Assembly (NCBI GenBank): GCA_027489965.1
Contig: JAIXZA010000008.1
Span: 1 to 64,000, forward strand
Reading direction: 5' to 3'
From: Verrucomicrobiaceae bacterium
GTDB lineage: Bacteria > Verrucomicrobiota > Verrucomicrobiia > Verrucomicrobiales > Verrucomicrobiaceae
DNA: 64,000 nucleotides
The notes under the pieces were generated by a model. The model was not told where the DNA came from, did not search any database, and was given only the letters and a program-made list of their open reading frames with translations. The position numbers were made by a program, and so were the translations under genes. Shown piece by piece: positions 44,819 to 54,587 of this stretch (positions within the stretch are counted from its first letter, which is position 1; each line of letters starts with the position of its first letter).

Positions 44819-45796
44819 TCAGGTGAAAAGTGAGAGCAGCGGTGCCAGTTCGGGCGCCTCTTCACAGACGATGCTCAGATTGGCCACGCCGGCTGGGATG
44901 TGCTGCTCGAAGTGGGTCTTTCCCAGATTACGGCTGAGATTGGCATAGGCTCCAAGCGCCTGCATGAGCCGCTGGGCGGCGCAGAGATAGAAAATCTCAC
45001 GCATCTCTGGCAGGTTCAGTCCGCGCAGATTGGCGTAATACGTGAGCATCTCCCCACGCTCGCTACGGCTGATTTTCACATAGGGGTCAAAGAGCAATGA
45101 GGCCAGATCATACTCGGCTAAGCCTGGACGCAGGCCTTGATAATCCACCAGCCAGGCTGCGCCATCCCGCATGATGACGTTTTGACTTTGGAAATCTCGG
45201 TGAACTAGGCAGCGCGGGAGCTGGCCAAGTTTTTGACGCAACTGTGCCAGGGCTTCATGCGCTGAGCTTAAATCCTTCACATCTCGGTTTAAGAAACCCT
45301 GCACGAAGTGCTCTATAAAATAGTTCTGCTCCCACTCATACATGCCTTCATTAAACTCAGGCTCCATGGCAGCTACCTCTTCAGCAGCTAGGCTGGATTC
45401 GGCAACTGCATGAATTTTGGCGGCCTCTTTGAGTGTCGCTTCATACAAAGGGCGGCGCAGCTCCCAGGGCTCTTCATGATGAGCGTGTAGATCATCCCGT
45501 CCCAGATCCTGGAGCCAGACGAGCAAACGCTGCTCATCGAAGGCATAGATGGCAGGCACATTCACGCCCAGAGCTGCTAAGCGGTGAGTAGAAGGCACGA
45601 ACTTTGGGTTGTCCCGCCGAGCCAGGGTGTAAATCATGAGCACCATGGGTGGCTGATCTGCTGCTGCCCAGGTGAAGCGGTAAAATTGGCGATCCGATCC
45701 GCCTTTGACGATTGCCTCGACCTCGCATGGTACATCCTTCAGTGCAGGGAATTGCTGACGTGTCAGGATGAGTAGGGCCTCTTGTTCGGGTGGCAT
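44819..45796 (-). CDS. AmgK-like anomeric sugar kinase (aminoglycoside phosphotransferase fold)
   Basis: 325 residues from the ATG at 45796 (MPPEQEALLIL); the longer frame has 65 extra codons of different composition that run into the next gene. Kinase motifs: CLVHRDFQSQNVIM (catalytic loop) and WLVDYQGLRPGLAEYDLASLLFDPYV (metal loop), both close to AmgK, which phosphorylates C1 of MurNAc and GlcNAc in the cell-wall recycling route described in Pseudomonas. Its partner MurU-like gene is directly upstream on the same strand, 46 bases away, the usual arrangement. Substrate is inferred. Confidence 0.8.
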   Translation of the reverse strand: MPPEQEALLILTRQQFPALKDVPCEVEAIVKGGSDRQFYRFTWAAADQPPMVLMIYTLARRDNPKFVPSTHRLAALGVNVPAIYAFDEQRLLVWLQDLGRDDLHAHHEEPWELRRPLYEATLKEAAKIHAVAESSLAAEEVAAMEPEFNEGMYEWEQNYFIEHFVQGFLNRDVKDLSSAHEALAQLRQKLGQLPRCLVHRDFQSQNVIMRDGAAWLVDYQGLRPGLAEYDLASLLFDPYVKISRSERGEMLTYYANLRGLNLPEMREIFYLCAAQRLMQALGAYANLSRNLGKTHFEQHIPAGVANLSIVCEEAPELAPLLSLFT

Positions 45797-45842
45797 GGAA
45801 AGGTTTAATCTAAAGTGGAAATCCGGCAGGCAAAAGACTTTC

Positions 45843-46769
45843 TCACAAGTCTGCCGACTCGTGGCTGCCAAATGCTCTGATTCCAGCACGGACAATGCAA
45901 CGTTTAAGCCGTGATCCTGCAACGACATGGGCGCCTGGCCAGAGGATGCAGTCTTCGACCTCTGCGCCTTTTTCGACGACAGCGCCGTCACCGATCATAT
46001 TCAGTCCTGTCAGGATGGCACCGCTTTCAATGCGTGCATTGGCAGAGATGGCGGGCGTTATTTCACCCTGAGCATGCAGAGCTTGATGCGCATCCAGGTA
46101 AGCGGTGCGGCTGCCGAGATCCCACCAGTGGCCTTCATCCAGCACGACGCCTCCCAGGCCTGCACCTTGCTCGATCATTTTTAAAAAGATGGGAATCACG
46201 GACTCCACTTTGCCAGGGGTGAGCCAGTCCAGAAACTCAGGACTGCAAATATAGATGCCGGTAAACAGATGCGTGCCCTCATTGCCAGTGCCGAGCTTGT
46301 TCCGAATGTCAGTAATCCGACCGCTGGCGTCATCATAACCAATGTGCAGAGCCGGCCCGCTGCTGCGCAGAGCTAGTGTGACGAGGTTTCCTTCCTCCTC
46401 ATGCGCTCGGATCAGTGGATCTAGGGGCAGATTGGTGAGAATATCGCCATTATAAACGATGAATGACTCATTGCCTAACAAGTCACGCACATTGGCGATA
46501 CCGCCCGCGGTTTCCAAACGGACGGGCGATTCATCGCGAAAAGAAATCGGCGCACCGTTATAGCTGCCCTCTGGGAAAGCCCGCTGATACTCGGCTGGCA
46601 GATGGTGAGTATTCACCACAAACTCACTGATCCCCGCTGCCATGAGATGATCAAAGGCATAAGTGATGAGCGCCCGGTGGAAGACCGGAATGAGAGGTTT
46701 TGGGAGCTGGTCTGTCAGCGGACGCAGCCGCTCACCCAGACCCGCGCCGAGGACGAAGGCTTTTTGCAC
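45843..46769 (-). CDS. MurU-like nucleotidyltransferase with left-handed beta-helix tail
   Basis: 308 residues. Nucleotidyl transfer domain: FVLGAGLGERLRPLTDQLPKPLIPV with the G-x-G-x-R-L-x-P-L-T signature and the catalytic PK; ETAGGIANV and VYNGDILTNL (metal Asp) follow. From residue 235 it has hexapeptide-like repeats (ARIESGAILTGLNMIGDGAVVEKGAEV) not present in the shorter Pseudomonas MurU (about 225 residues). Paired with the AmgK-like kinase, it likely makes UDP-MurNAc from MurNAc 1-phosphate, but mannose or glucose 1-phosphate activation cannot be excluded. Confidence 0.82.
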   Translation of the reverse strand: MQKAFVLGAGLGERLRPLTDQLPKPLIPVFHRALITYAFDHLMAAGISEFVVNTHHLPAEYQRAFPEGSYNGAPISFRDESPVRLETAGGIANVRDLLGNESFIVYNGDILTNLPLDPLIRAHEEEGNLVTLALRSSGPALHIGYDDASGRITDIRNKLGTGNEGTHLFTGIYICSPEFLDWLTPGKVESVIPIFLKMIEQGAGLGGVVLDEGHWWDLGSRTAYLDAHQALHAQGEITPAISANARIESGAILTGLNMIGDGAVVEKGAEVEDCILWPGAHVVAGSRLKRCIVRAGIRAFGSHESADL

Positions 46770-46805
46770 GCTCGGCTACTAAGCGGGAGGAAGACTTGTG
46801 CAAAT

Positions 46806-48422
46806 TCAAATCCCACTGATCACACCTTCTTCGCTTACTTGGATGCGCTCCGCTGCCGGAACTTTTGGCAGGGCAGGCATCCGCATCATGGTTCCAGTCA
46901 ATGCGACGAGGAAGCCTGCACCATTCGCGATCTCGAAGTCGCGCACGGTGATGCTGAACCCGCGAGGACGGCCTAACCGCGTGGCATTGTCGGAGAGGGA
47001 GTTCTGCGTTTTAGCCATGCAGAGGGGGAGATGGCCGAAGCCGCTCTTCTCGAAAAGTGCATATTTGGATTTGGCTTCATCCGTCAGCGTCACGCTATCT
47101 GCACCGTAAATCTTGGTGGCTACGGCGGTCAGTTTCTGCTCCACACTGTCTTCTGGTTGGTAGAGGAAGGGCAGTGCTTTTGTCTCCTTTGGCAGTGCGG
47201 CCAATACTGTTTCAGCCAGCGTAACGGCACCTTCACCGCCTTGACCGAATACATTGGCGATTGCGCAGGGCACACCACGAGCTTTGCAAAAGTCATAAAC
47301 AATGGCCATCTCCTCCGCACTGTCATTGAGGAATTGATTGATCGCTACGATGACTGGCCGCTCGAACTGAGCTGCGCTGTCGAGATGCGCCGCCAGATTC
47401 TCTAATCCACGTGATATGGCTGCTGGATCCGGTTGCGTCAACGCGTCTAACGCCACTCCACCATGCATTTTCAGTGCTCGAAGAGTGGCCACGATGACAA
47501 TTGCCTCTGGTTGCAGGCCTGATTGACGACACTTGATGTGCATGAATTTTTCACCACCAAGATCAAAGGCAAAACCTGCCTCTGTCACGGCGTAGTCGGC
47601 ATGAGCCAGCGCCATGCGCGTCGCCACCACCGAGTTACAACCGTGGGCGATGTTGGCAAACGGCCCGCCATGAAGGAAAGCAGGCACGCCTTCCACCGAT
47701 TGCACCAGATTCGGCTGCATAGCATCACGCAGCAGGGCCATGAGAGCGCCAGTGACCTTGGCTTCCTTCGCCAGTACAGGCTCTCCCTCAGGCGTAAAGC
47801 CAGTGACGATACGATCCAGGCGGGCACGCAAATCAGCCAGCGATTCTGAGAGGCAAAGAATGGCCATGACCTCCGACGCTGCCGTGATGTCAAAGCCAGA
47901 AGCGCGTTCAGTAGATTTCCCGACACTGGTTTTGAGACTGCGCAGGGCGCGGTCATTCACATCCAGCACACGTTTCCAAAGCAGACCGCTTGGAGTAAGT
48001 CGTGATTGTTGGTTGAAAAGCTGGTTATCCAGCACGGAGCTGAGCAGATTATGTGCACTGGTGATGGCATGAAAGTCACCTGTGAAATGCAGATTGATAG
48101 ACTCCGCAGGCTGTACGGTGCTCTTTCCACCGCCTGTGGCACCACCTTTGCGACCGAACACTGGTCCCATCGAAGGCTGGCGCAGCGCCAGAGCCACACT
48201 CTGCCCGATCTTTTTTAAACCCTGCGCAAGGCCGATGGAGACGGTTGTTTTTCCTTCACCGGCTGGTGTCGGCGTAATGGCGGAGACTAGAATCAACTTT
48301 CCATTCTGCGGGCGATCTTGAACGGCTTTAAGGGAAACCTTAGCCTTGTCCCGACCATACAGAGATAGGTGATCATTGGAGATGCTGAGAGATTGCGCTA
48401 GAGATGCGATGTCTTGAACCAT
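46806..48422 (-). CDS. fhs: Formate-tetrahydrofolate ligase
   Basis: 538 residues from the ATG at 48422 (MVQDIASLAQ); an ATG nine codons upstream is also open. Forms 10-formyltetrahydrofolate from formate, THF and ATP. ATP loop TPTPAGEGKTTVSIGLAQG; RQPSMGPVFGRKGGATGGG; NLHFTGDFHAITSAHNLL; near the end FGHLPLCMAKTQ and SLSDNATRLGRP are all typical. Length matches the family (540-560). It supplies one-carbon units for purines and serine; no other folate gene adjoins it. It ends 36 bases before the MurU-like gene. Confidence 0.95.
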   Translation of the reverse strand: MVQDIASLAQSLSISNDHLSLYGRDKAKVSLKAVQDRPQNGKLILVSAITPTPAGEGKTTVSIGLAQGLKKIGQSVALALRQPSMGPVFGRKGGATGGGKSTVQPAESINLHFTGDFHAITSAHNLLSSVLDNQLFNQQSRLTPSGLLWKRVLDVNDRALRSLKTSVGKSTERASGFDITAASEVMAILCLSESLADLRARLDRIVTGFTPEGEPVLAKEAKVTGALMALLRDAMQPNLVQSVEGVPAFLHGGPFANIAHGCNSVVATRMALAHADYAVTEAGFAFDLGGEKFMHIKCRQSGLQPEAIVIVATLRALKMHGGVALDALTQPDPAAISRGLENLAAHLDSAAQFERPVIVAINQFLNDSAEEMAIVYDFCKARGVPCAIANVFGQGGEGAVTLAETVLAALPKETKALPFLYQPEDSVEQKLTAVATKIYGADSVTLTDEAKSKYALFEKSGFGHLPLCMAKTQNSLSDNATRLGRPRGFSITVRDFEIANGAGFLVALTGTMMRMPALPKVPAAERIQVSEEGVISGI

Positions 48423-48556
48423 GAGTAGAAAAGTTTGTCCATCAATCATGTCTAGATAGGTCAGGATTGAAAGAAAGATTTCTCATCTCTGGAGGTCTGA
48501 GTCGCACTATTTAATCTTGTGTGAAGGTGGGGATTGAGGCAGGTTTAACCATAACT

Positions 48557-51500
48557 ATGAAATGTTATTTATTGGGCATATTATTGGCAGTTCCTGCCCT
48601 AGCACAAATTCAAGAAGCTACGATTCCGTTACCGCCGAATCCGCCAGCGCCTCTTCACCGTGAGCTGAAGGTCAGAGCAGCCAGTCTGGCCAAATCAGAT
48701 TTTCAGATTCAAACGACTGCATATTCCATCGGTCAGCCGACAGATGAAGAGCAGCTGTATTTAGAGTTCATCAATCGCGCACGAGCTAATCCAGAGGCTG
48801 AAGGTCTGCTCATGGCTGCTTCGACAGATCCTGGCGTGGTAGCGGCCTACACTCAATACGGTGTCAATTTGACCCTCATGAAAAGTGAGTTTGCTGCGCT
48901 AAGCGTGCGCCCGCCTCTGGCGATGAATCCGCTGCTTACAAATGCAGCGCGACTGCACACGCAATACCAATTTGATCAAGCCTTACAGACGCATGACAGC
49001 AGCGACGGATCTGACGTAGGGGATCGCGCTACTGCTGCGGGCTACAATTGGTCAACCGTAAGTGAAAACGTTTTTAGTTATGCTCATAACACCTTTCATG
49101 GTCACGTAGGCTTTGAGGTGGATTGGGGTCCAGGACCAGATGGAATGCAAAACCCCCGAGGACATCGCTTGAATATTCACGAAGACTACCGTGAAGTTGG
49201 GATTGGCGTCATTCTCGGTAACAAGACGGTTGGTACGCGGACTGTTGGTCCACACCTCGTGACGCAGAATCTCGGCACTGATATGAATGACACTCCCTTT
49301 GTCACGGGCGTGGCTTACTATGATTTGAATGCCAACCATTTTTATGATTTAGGAGAAGGCATTGGCGGATTAACCGTCAATGTGGATGGAGCCAGTTTTC
49401 ACGCAGTCACCTCAGCTTCGGGTGGCTATGCCGTGCCGGTGCCGATCACAAATGCCTCACGCGCAGTAACTTTCACAGGCCTGGCCGCCAATGGCGCTGA
49501 CACTGCGGTCATCTCAGGTGGGGCGAATGTGAAAGTGGACTTTAAGCCCACCTTCGTGCCAGCATCACTCACTGGCAGTGATGCCATCCAAACCAATGTT
49601 GCCTCCAATTACACCTTCAATACAATTTTAGGCGCGACTGGTTATAAAGGGCGCTCGATGCTTGACGTAAATGCAGGGGCTGATGGAGCCGATAACTTAA
49701 ATCGCATGACCATCGATCAGACAGGGAGTTACACTGCCACGTCCACTTCGATCAAGTTCACAGGCGCAGGCAGCTACCGTCTGGCCAATCCCGTTTCTGG
49801 AACACAGACATTAACTTATCAAAATAGCTTTTATGTGAAAGCAGGTGCCAGCTTGTCCTTCCGCAGTCGTCTTGGAATTGCGACAACCGCCCAGGTGGCG
49901 CGAGTGGAAGTTTCTAGAAACAATGGCCTTTCATGGGAGCAAATTTATGCTCAAGCTGGGGTCTCTAAACCTGGGGTTACATTACCTGGGGAGACTGGCT
50001 TCCAAGCGCGCACGGCTTCACTTGCCGCCTATGCGGGGGCGACCATCAGGCTTCGCTTCAACTTTTCGTTTAGTAGTGGCACTTTTTTCAAGGAGACGAC
50101 AGATGGCTTTGGTTGGTACATTGATGACATCACTTTTGGAAATTTGATTGATACCAGTTCAGCCACGACTTCGACCCTACCTGCAGGCACTGCGTTTGTG
50201 TTCACTCCGCCCTCTGCTGGTAGTTATCTTTTAGCTGTATCTCCGATCATCTCATCAAGAGACTTGGGCTTTGGTCCCGTAAAAGCAGTCTCAGTTACCG
50301 ATGGTCCTCCTAGCCTCGCTGAGATTGAAGTCGAACAGCCGGCCGCTTCAGGATTGATCGATGGCGCGTCCACAATTGATTTTGGCACGAAGTATCCAGC
50401 ACAGTCGGAGATTCGCACCTTCACCATCAAAAATACTGGTACAGAGGATTTAAGCGGACTCTCACTCAGTATTGTTGGCGTTCATGCCAGTGAATATGTT
50501 TCAGATAGTCTTGGGTCCCTCAGCCTTGCTCCAGCCGCTAGCACGACTTTCACCGTCACCTTCACGCCAACCGCGACTGGCGTGCGGGGGGCTACCCTGA
50601 GAATCGCCAGCAATGATGCGAATGAAAATCCGTTCGACATTGCCCTCACGGGTCGCAGCAGCAATGCGCCGACGATTATGGTGCCGCCTGTAGCCCTGAT
50701 TAGAAATGAAACTGCTCAAGCCTCATTAACAGTTAGCTCTTCTCATCCGACGCTGACACCCATTTACACGTGGAAAAAGAACAACGTCATCATCAAGGGT
50801 GCTGTTTCATCTACACTTAACTTCAGTTCTGTGAAGTTAACGGACGGCGGTAACTACAGTGTCGTTGTGAGTGCCGGAGGAGAATCCATCGAAACCCCGC
50901 CTGTGGTCTTGGCGGTGGTCCGGCCGGTGACGCAAAATTTCGTGCAACTCGCTGGCACCACGATCAGGCCCGCCGTGACCGTCTCAGGTGCAGCGACGCT
51001 GACTTGGAAAAAGACTTCAGGGGCACAGCCCATCATTGAGACCCTAACGACTCCTACGCCATTGACCCTCGTCCTTGCGAATCTCAATGCGAGTAGCAGC
51101 TCAGCTGTTTATACCTGTGAAGCGAGTGTGCCTAATGTTGGAATGCTTCTCGCAGGGACATTCGATGTCAAAGTCTTCAACGCCAAGCCTCAGATTACGG
51201 CATCTCAAGGCATGCCAGATGGAATCGTCAGCAGTAGTTATACGCATCAGATCAAGTGTGGCGTAGGAACGGAAATGACGGCCAGCAGTTACTCGATGAC
51301 GCCCACGATTCCTGGTCTGAAACTCAACGCCACGACAGGTCTGATTACTGGCAAACCTACCCTTGCCAAGCCCTACATGGTTACCTTGACGGCACGAAAC
51401 AGTCTTGGTTTCACAATCACGACAGATGAGATCTTTATTGCTCCCATACCTCAGAAGGTTGAAGGCGTTTATACCGGAGTCGTCGCGCGAAATGTCGCAC

Positions 51501-52639
51501 TCAATGGCAATCTCGGTGGGCGCGTGGATCTGACCATCGCCAATACGGGTGTTGTAAGTGGCTCAATCAATTTAGGAGCCCAGCGATATGCTCTGACTGG
51601 GGCCATGGATATCAGTCAGGCCGTTCCACCTGCTGCGCCTGAAGCCACCGTCACCATCAAGCGCATAGGCACACTTTTACCGCTTACTTTGAGGTTCTCT
51701 TTGGATACTGCCACGGATCGCCTCACCACCGCCAGCGTCACCGACGGCACAAATACAGCGCAGATCCAAGGTTGGCGTTCAATTTGGAAAGCAACTGGAA
51801 TCCAGCAGAATCCGGCCACTGATGTACCCAAACTATTCACCTTTGCTCTTAAACCACCTGCTCTTCCCGCCCTAATGCCACGTGGAGATGGCTATGGTTC
51901 ATTCGCACTCGCAAAAGATGGCAAGATTTCAGCTGCTGGAAAAACTGGTGATGGAGAATCCTACACCTCTGCCACTTTTGTAGGGCCGCAGGGACAAGTC
52001 CTGATTTTTGGAACCTTACTTTCCAAAGGATCATTGGTCGGTCGGATCAACATAGATATGGCCACTGACATCATCAGCGGCACCAATACGGTATCATGGA
52101 TACGTCCGTCTAATGCCACCTCCCGCACCTATCCTCTAGGCTATGGCCTTGTGGACACTGTGGAAATCAGCGCCGTCGGCTCTAAATTCATCGCACCAGT
52201 CGCGCCAGCTCTGATCCTAGGCATGGCATTAGGTGATAAAGCCCAGCTCAGCTTTGCTGATGGTGGACTCAGCTCAGCAGCCATCAATCCCAATGTTACG
52301 GCGTTTGATATTCTTGCCAAGAACGTCGCCAAGTTACCGATCGCGCTTTCCGCAGAGAATCCTGGGAGTGTGAAACTGACCGGCCTCAGTGCTACCACCG
52401 GCCTTTTTACAGGCACCTTTGTTTTAGAAGACCCCGAGCTGCGCACCACCCCAGCCTTTGCTGGGAAAAAGCTCAAACGTACTGGTAACTTTGCTGGCAT
52501 TCTTACCCAGGACGGTGGTTCTTCAATCGGAGCTGGCCACTTCTTGCTTCCAGTGCTCCCACGCGACACTAACCCTGCCACCACACCAACCAATAGTCAG
52601 ATCCTCTCTGGCTCTGTCCTAATGCAGAAAAAGCCGTGA
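48557..52639 (+). CDS. Giant secreted CAP-domain protein with Ig-like domains
   Basis: 1360 residues from the ATG at 48557, which gives the signal peptide MKCYLLGILLAVPALAQ. Residues about 60-235 are a CAP (SCP/PR1) domain with QLYLEFINRARANPEAE, SENVFSYAH and RGHRLNIHEDYREVGIGV. Then an SdrD-like repeat (about 250-335), a beta-sandwich (345-530), a choice-of-anchor-D domain (585-700), two Ig-like domains (about 710-785 and 875-950) and a C-terminal beta-domain (970-1355). No membrane anchor or PEP-CTERM signal is seen. Secreted or cell-surface protein with unknown role. Divergent from fhs; convergent with rho. Confidence 0.88.
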   Translation: MKCYLLGILLAVPALAQIQEATIPLPPNPPAPLHRELKVRAASLAKSDFQIQTTAYSIGQPTDEEQLYLEFINRARANPEAEGLLMAASTDPGVVAAYTQYGVNLTLMKSEFAALSVRPPLAMNPLLTNAARLHTQYQFDQALQTHDSSDGSDVGDRATAAGYNWSTVSENVFSYAHNTFHGHVGFEVDWGPGPDGMQNPRGHRLNIHEDYREVGIGVILGNKTVGTRTVGPHLVTQNLGTDMNDTPFVTGVAYYDLNANHFYDLGEGIGGLTVNVDGASFHAVTSASGGYAVPVPITNASRAVTFTGLAANGADTAVISGGANVKVDFKPTFVPASLTGSDAIQTNVASNYTFNTILGATGYKGRSMLDVNAGADGADNLNRMTIDQTGSYTATSTSIKFTGAGSYRLANPVSGTQTLTYQNSFYVKAGASLSFRSRLGIATTAQVARVEVSRNNGLSWEQIYAQAGVSKPGVTLPGETGFQARTASLAAYAGATIRLRFNFSFSSGTFFKETTDGFGWYIDDITFGNLIDTSSATTSTLPAGTAFVFTPPSAGSYLLAVSPIISSRDLGFGPVKAVSVTDGPPSLAEIEVEQPAASGLIDGASTIDFGTKYPAQSEIRTFTIKNTGTEDLSGLSLSIVGVHASEYVSDSLGSLSLAPAASTTFTVTFTPTATGVRGATLRIASNDANENPFDIALTGRSSNAPTIMVPPVALIRNETAQASLTVSSSHPTLTPIYTWKKNNVIIKGAVSSTLNFSSVKLTDGGNYSVVVSAGGESIETPPVVLAVVRPVTQNFVQLAGTTIRPAVTVSGAATLTWKKTSGAQPIIETLTTPTPLTLVLANLNASSSSAVYTCEASVPNVGMLLAGTFDVKVFNAKPQITASQGMPDGIVSSSYTHQIKCGVGTEMTASSYSMTPTIPGLKLNATTGLITGKPTLAKPYMVTLTARNSLGFTITTDEIFIAPIPQKVEGVYTGVVARNVALNGNLGGRVDLTIANTGVVSGSINLGAQRYALTGAMDISQAVPPAAPEATVTIKRIGTLLPLTLRFSLDTATDRLTTASVTDGTNTAQIQGWRSIWKATGIQQNPATDVPKLFTFALKPPALPALMPRGDGYGSFALAKDGKISAAGKTGDGESYTSATFVGPQGQVLIFGTLLSKGSLVGRINIDMATDIISGTNTVSWIRPSNATSRTYPLGYGLVDTVEISAVGSKFIAPVAPALILGMALGDKAQLSFADGGLSSAAINPNVTAFDILAKNVAKLPIALSAENPGSVKLTGLSATTGLFTGTFVLEDPELRTTPAFAGKKLKRTGNFAGILTQDGGSSIGAGHFLLPVLPRDTNPATTPTNSQILSGSVLMQKKP

Positions 52640-52654
52640 GGGTGCTAAGACGCC

Positions 52655-52684
52655 AATCACTTGGTTTTTTTAAACCTAGTGATT
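52655..52684. terminator. Bidirectional terminator between the CAP protein gene and rho
   Basis: AATCACTTGGTTT (52655-52667) pairs with AAACCTAGTGATT (52672-52684) with one mismatch and a TTTT loop. It lies between the CAP stop (52639) and the rho stop (52713), so it can serve both converging genes, though no long U-tract follows the stem on either strand. Confidence 0.6.
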
Positions 52685-52712
52685 TGGATTCAAGACCAAG
52701 CCATTTATGCTT

Positions 52713-54566
52713 CTAGCTCTTGCTGGGTAGATCCACGAGCATCTGAGCATTGCTAGGGTAGCGCTCAAAGAGCTGGAGGACGCGCTGGATAGCGTCAATG
52801 GGCTTATGACCAGCTAGACCACGACGGAGCATGTGGATTTTATCCAGCTGGAAAGGCTGAAGCAGCAGCTCTTCACGGCGGGTGCCGGATTTGAAGATGT
52901 TCACGGCAGGATAATAGAATTGCTCGGCGATCTTGCGATCGAGAACGAGCTCCATGTTGCCTGTGCCTTTGAATTCCTGGAAAATGACGTCATCCATGCG
53001 GCTGCCAGTTTCGATGAGTGCGGTGGCGAGGATGGTGAGGCTGCCTGCGGTGCGGGTATTGCGCGCGGCGGCAAAGAGTCGACGTGGGATCTCCATGGCA
53101 CCGACGCCCATTCCTCCGCTACCGGTAGCACCGCCTGATTTGGCATTGTTAAAGGCACGGGCCAGACGAGTGATGGAGTCCATGAGGATGAAGACATGAT
53201 CACCACATTCAACAAGGCGCTTGGCGCGCTCGATGGCAAAGGTGGCGATGCGGGTGTGGCTCTTCACGTCTTGATCGTTTGAGCTGGCGTAGATCTCAGC
53301 CTTGGGTAGGATGCGTTTGAACTCAGTGACTTCTTCTGGGCGCTCATCGACGAGCAGAATCATGAGGTGCATGCCAGGATGATTTTCCACGACAGCTTCG
53401 GCGATGTGCTGGAGCAGGGTCGTCTTGCCTGCACGTGGCGGGGCGACGATGAGTCCGCGTTGACCGCGACCAACGGGTGTGAACATGTCGATCACTCGTG
53501 TGGTGAAGCGATCTTTACGCGTCTCAAACTGAATCTTTTTGTTAGGATTGACGGCCTTTAGTTCTTCGAAAAGGGGCATGTCACGCATGGACTCTGGCAC
53601 GCGGCCATTGACCTCTGCAACACTGGTGATCTGCGGGCCTCGTGGGCCTTTTTGAGAGATGCCTTTGACGTACATGCCTTCACGCAGGCCGTATTGACGG
53701 ACGAAGTCGCCAGAGATGAAGGCGTCATTTGGATGCTGGGCATACATGCGCTCACGCTGGCGAAGGAAGCCGTAACCTTTGGGAGTCATTTCGAGCACGC
53801 CATCAGCGGGCTCTGGTGGTCCAAGCGTTACTTCTGCCGGACGTGAAAAGTCGTCATCATTTGACGCTCTGCCTTCGCCACCTTGAGCGGATGGCGGTTT
53901 GCCTTCGAGCCCTAATCGACGCGCGATCTTTTCCTGTTTGAAACGTTCCCGGCGTTCTTTCCAGCGCTCAAACTTGGTCTTGCGTCGTTCTTGCGGCTGA
54001 CCTTCGGGGCTGTTGTTCTGATCGCTGGGTGCTGTGGGTTGTTGAGCTTCAGTGGGGGCGGTTGCCGTCGGGGGTGATTCGACAGCTGGGGCGGTTTCGA
54101 CCGGGATCGGATCGAGCTGAGTGACGCTTTCGACCTGCGGTTCTGACTCGGCGATAGGGGTCGGAGCATGAGCCTCGACCACGGCCTCTTGCATGGCCAC
54201 GAGCATCTCCGCCGCTTTTTTCTGAAGGGCTGATTTACGTGTGCTTGGCTTCACAGCTACTACGACAGGTGCCTCAATCACTGGAGCAGGCGCTTCGGCA
54301 GTAGGCGTTGCTATTGGCGTGGCTTTTGCAACGGACGCTTTTTTAGCAGTAGCTTTCTTGGCGGGTGCCTTTTTAGCGGCAGATTTTTTGGCAGGTGCTT
54401 TTTTAGCGGGCACCTCGACTACAGGAGCTGCAACAGCAGCTTTTTTAGCAGCGGGTGCCTTCTTGGCTGCCACAGCTTTTTTGGTGGGGGACGCTTTCTT
54501 AGCAGGTGCTTTTTTCGCAGCGGCCTTTTTGGCGGGCTTTAGGTCTAACGGGAGTTCGTCGCTCAT
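52713..54566 (-). CDS. rho: Transcription termination factor Rho with lysine/alanine-rich N-terminal extension
   Basis: 617 residues from the ATG at 54566 (MSDELPLDL), against about 420 for typical Rho. Residues 1-110 are repeated KKA/PAKKA units like histone H1 tails; 110-190 are acidic/proline-rich; a basic segment (KFERWKERRERFKQEKIARRLG) follows. The cold-shock RNA domain begins around DGVLEMTPKGYGFLRQ; the ATPase has the P-loop APPRAGKTTLLQ near residue 375, LLVDERPEEVTEF and the Q-loop/R-loop region. Ring-shaped RNA helicase that ends transcription. Convergent with the CAP gene; YebC lies 21 bases upstream. Confidence 0.94.
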   Translation of the reverse strand: MSDELPLDLKPAKKAAAKKAPAKKASPTKKAVAAKKAPAAKKAAVAAPVVEVPAKKAPAKKSAAKKAPAKKATAKKASVAKATPIATPTAEAPAPVIEAPVVVAVKPSTRKSALQKKAAEMLVAMQEAVVEAHAPTPIAESEPQVESVTQLDPIPVETAPAVESPPTATAPTEAQQPTAPSDQNNSPEGQPQERRKTKFERWKERRERFKQEKIARRLGLEGKPPSAQGGEGRASNDDDFSRPAEVTLGPPEPADGVLEMTPKGYGFLRQRERMYAQHPNDAFISGDFVRQYGLREGMYVKGISQKGPRGPQITSVAEVNGRVPESMRDMPLFEELKAVNPNKKIQFETRKDRFTTRVIDMFTPVGRGQRGLIVAPPRAGKTTLLQHIAEAVVENHPGMHLMILLVDERPEEVTEFKRILPKAEIYASSNDQDVKSHTRIATFAIERAKRLVECGDHVFILMDSITRLARAFNNAKSGGATGSGGMGVGAMEIPRRLFAAARNTRTAGSLTILATALIETGSRMDDVIFQEFKGTGNMELVLDRKIAEQFYYPAVNIFKSGTRREELLLQPFQLDKIHMLRRGLAGHKPIDAIQRVLQLFERYPSNAQMLVDLPSKS

Positions 54567-54587
54567 GAGGATTCGTTTCAAAAGGGG

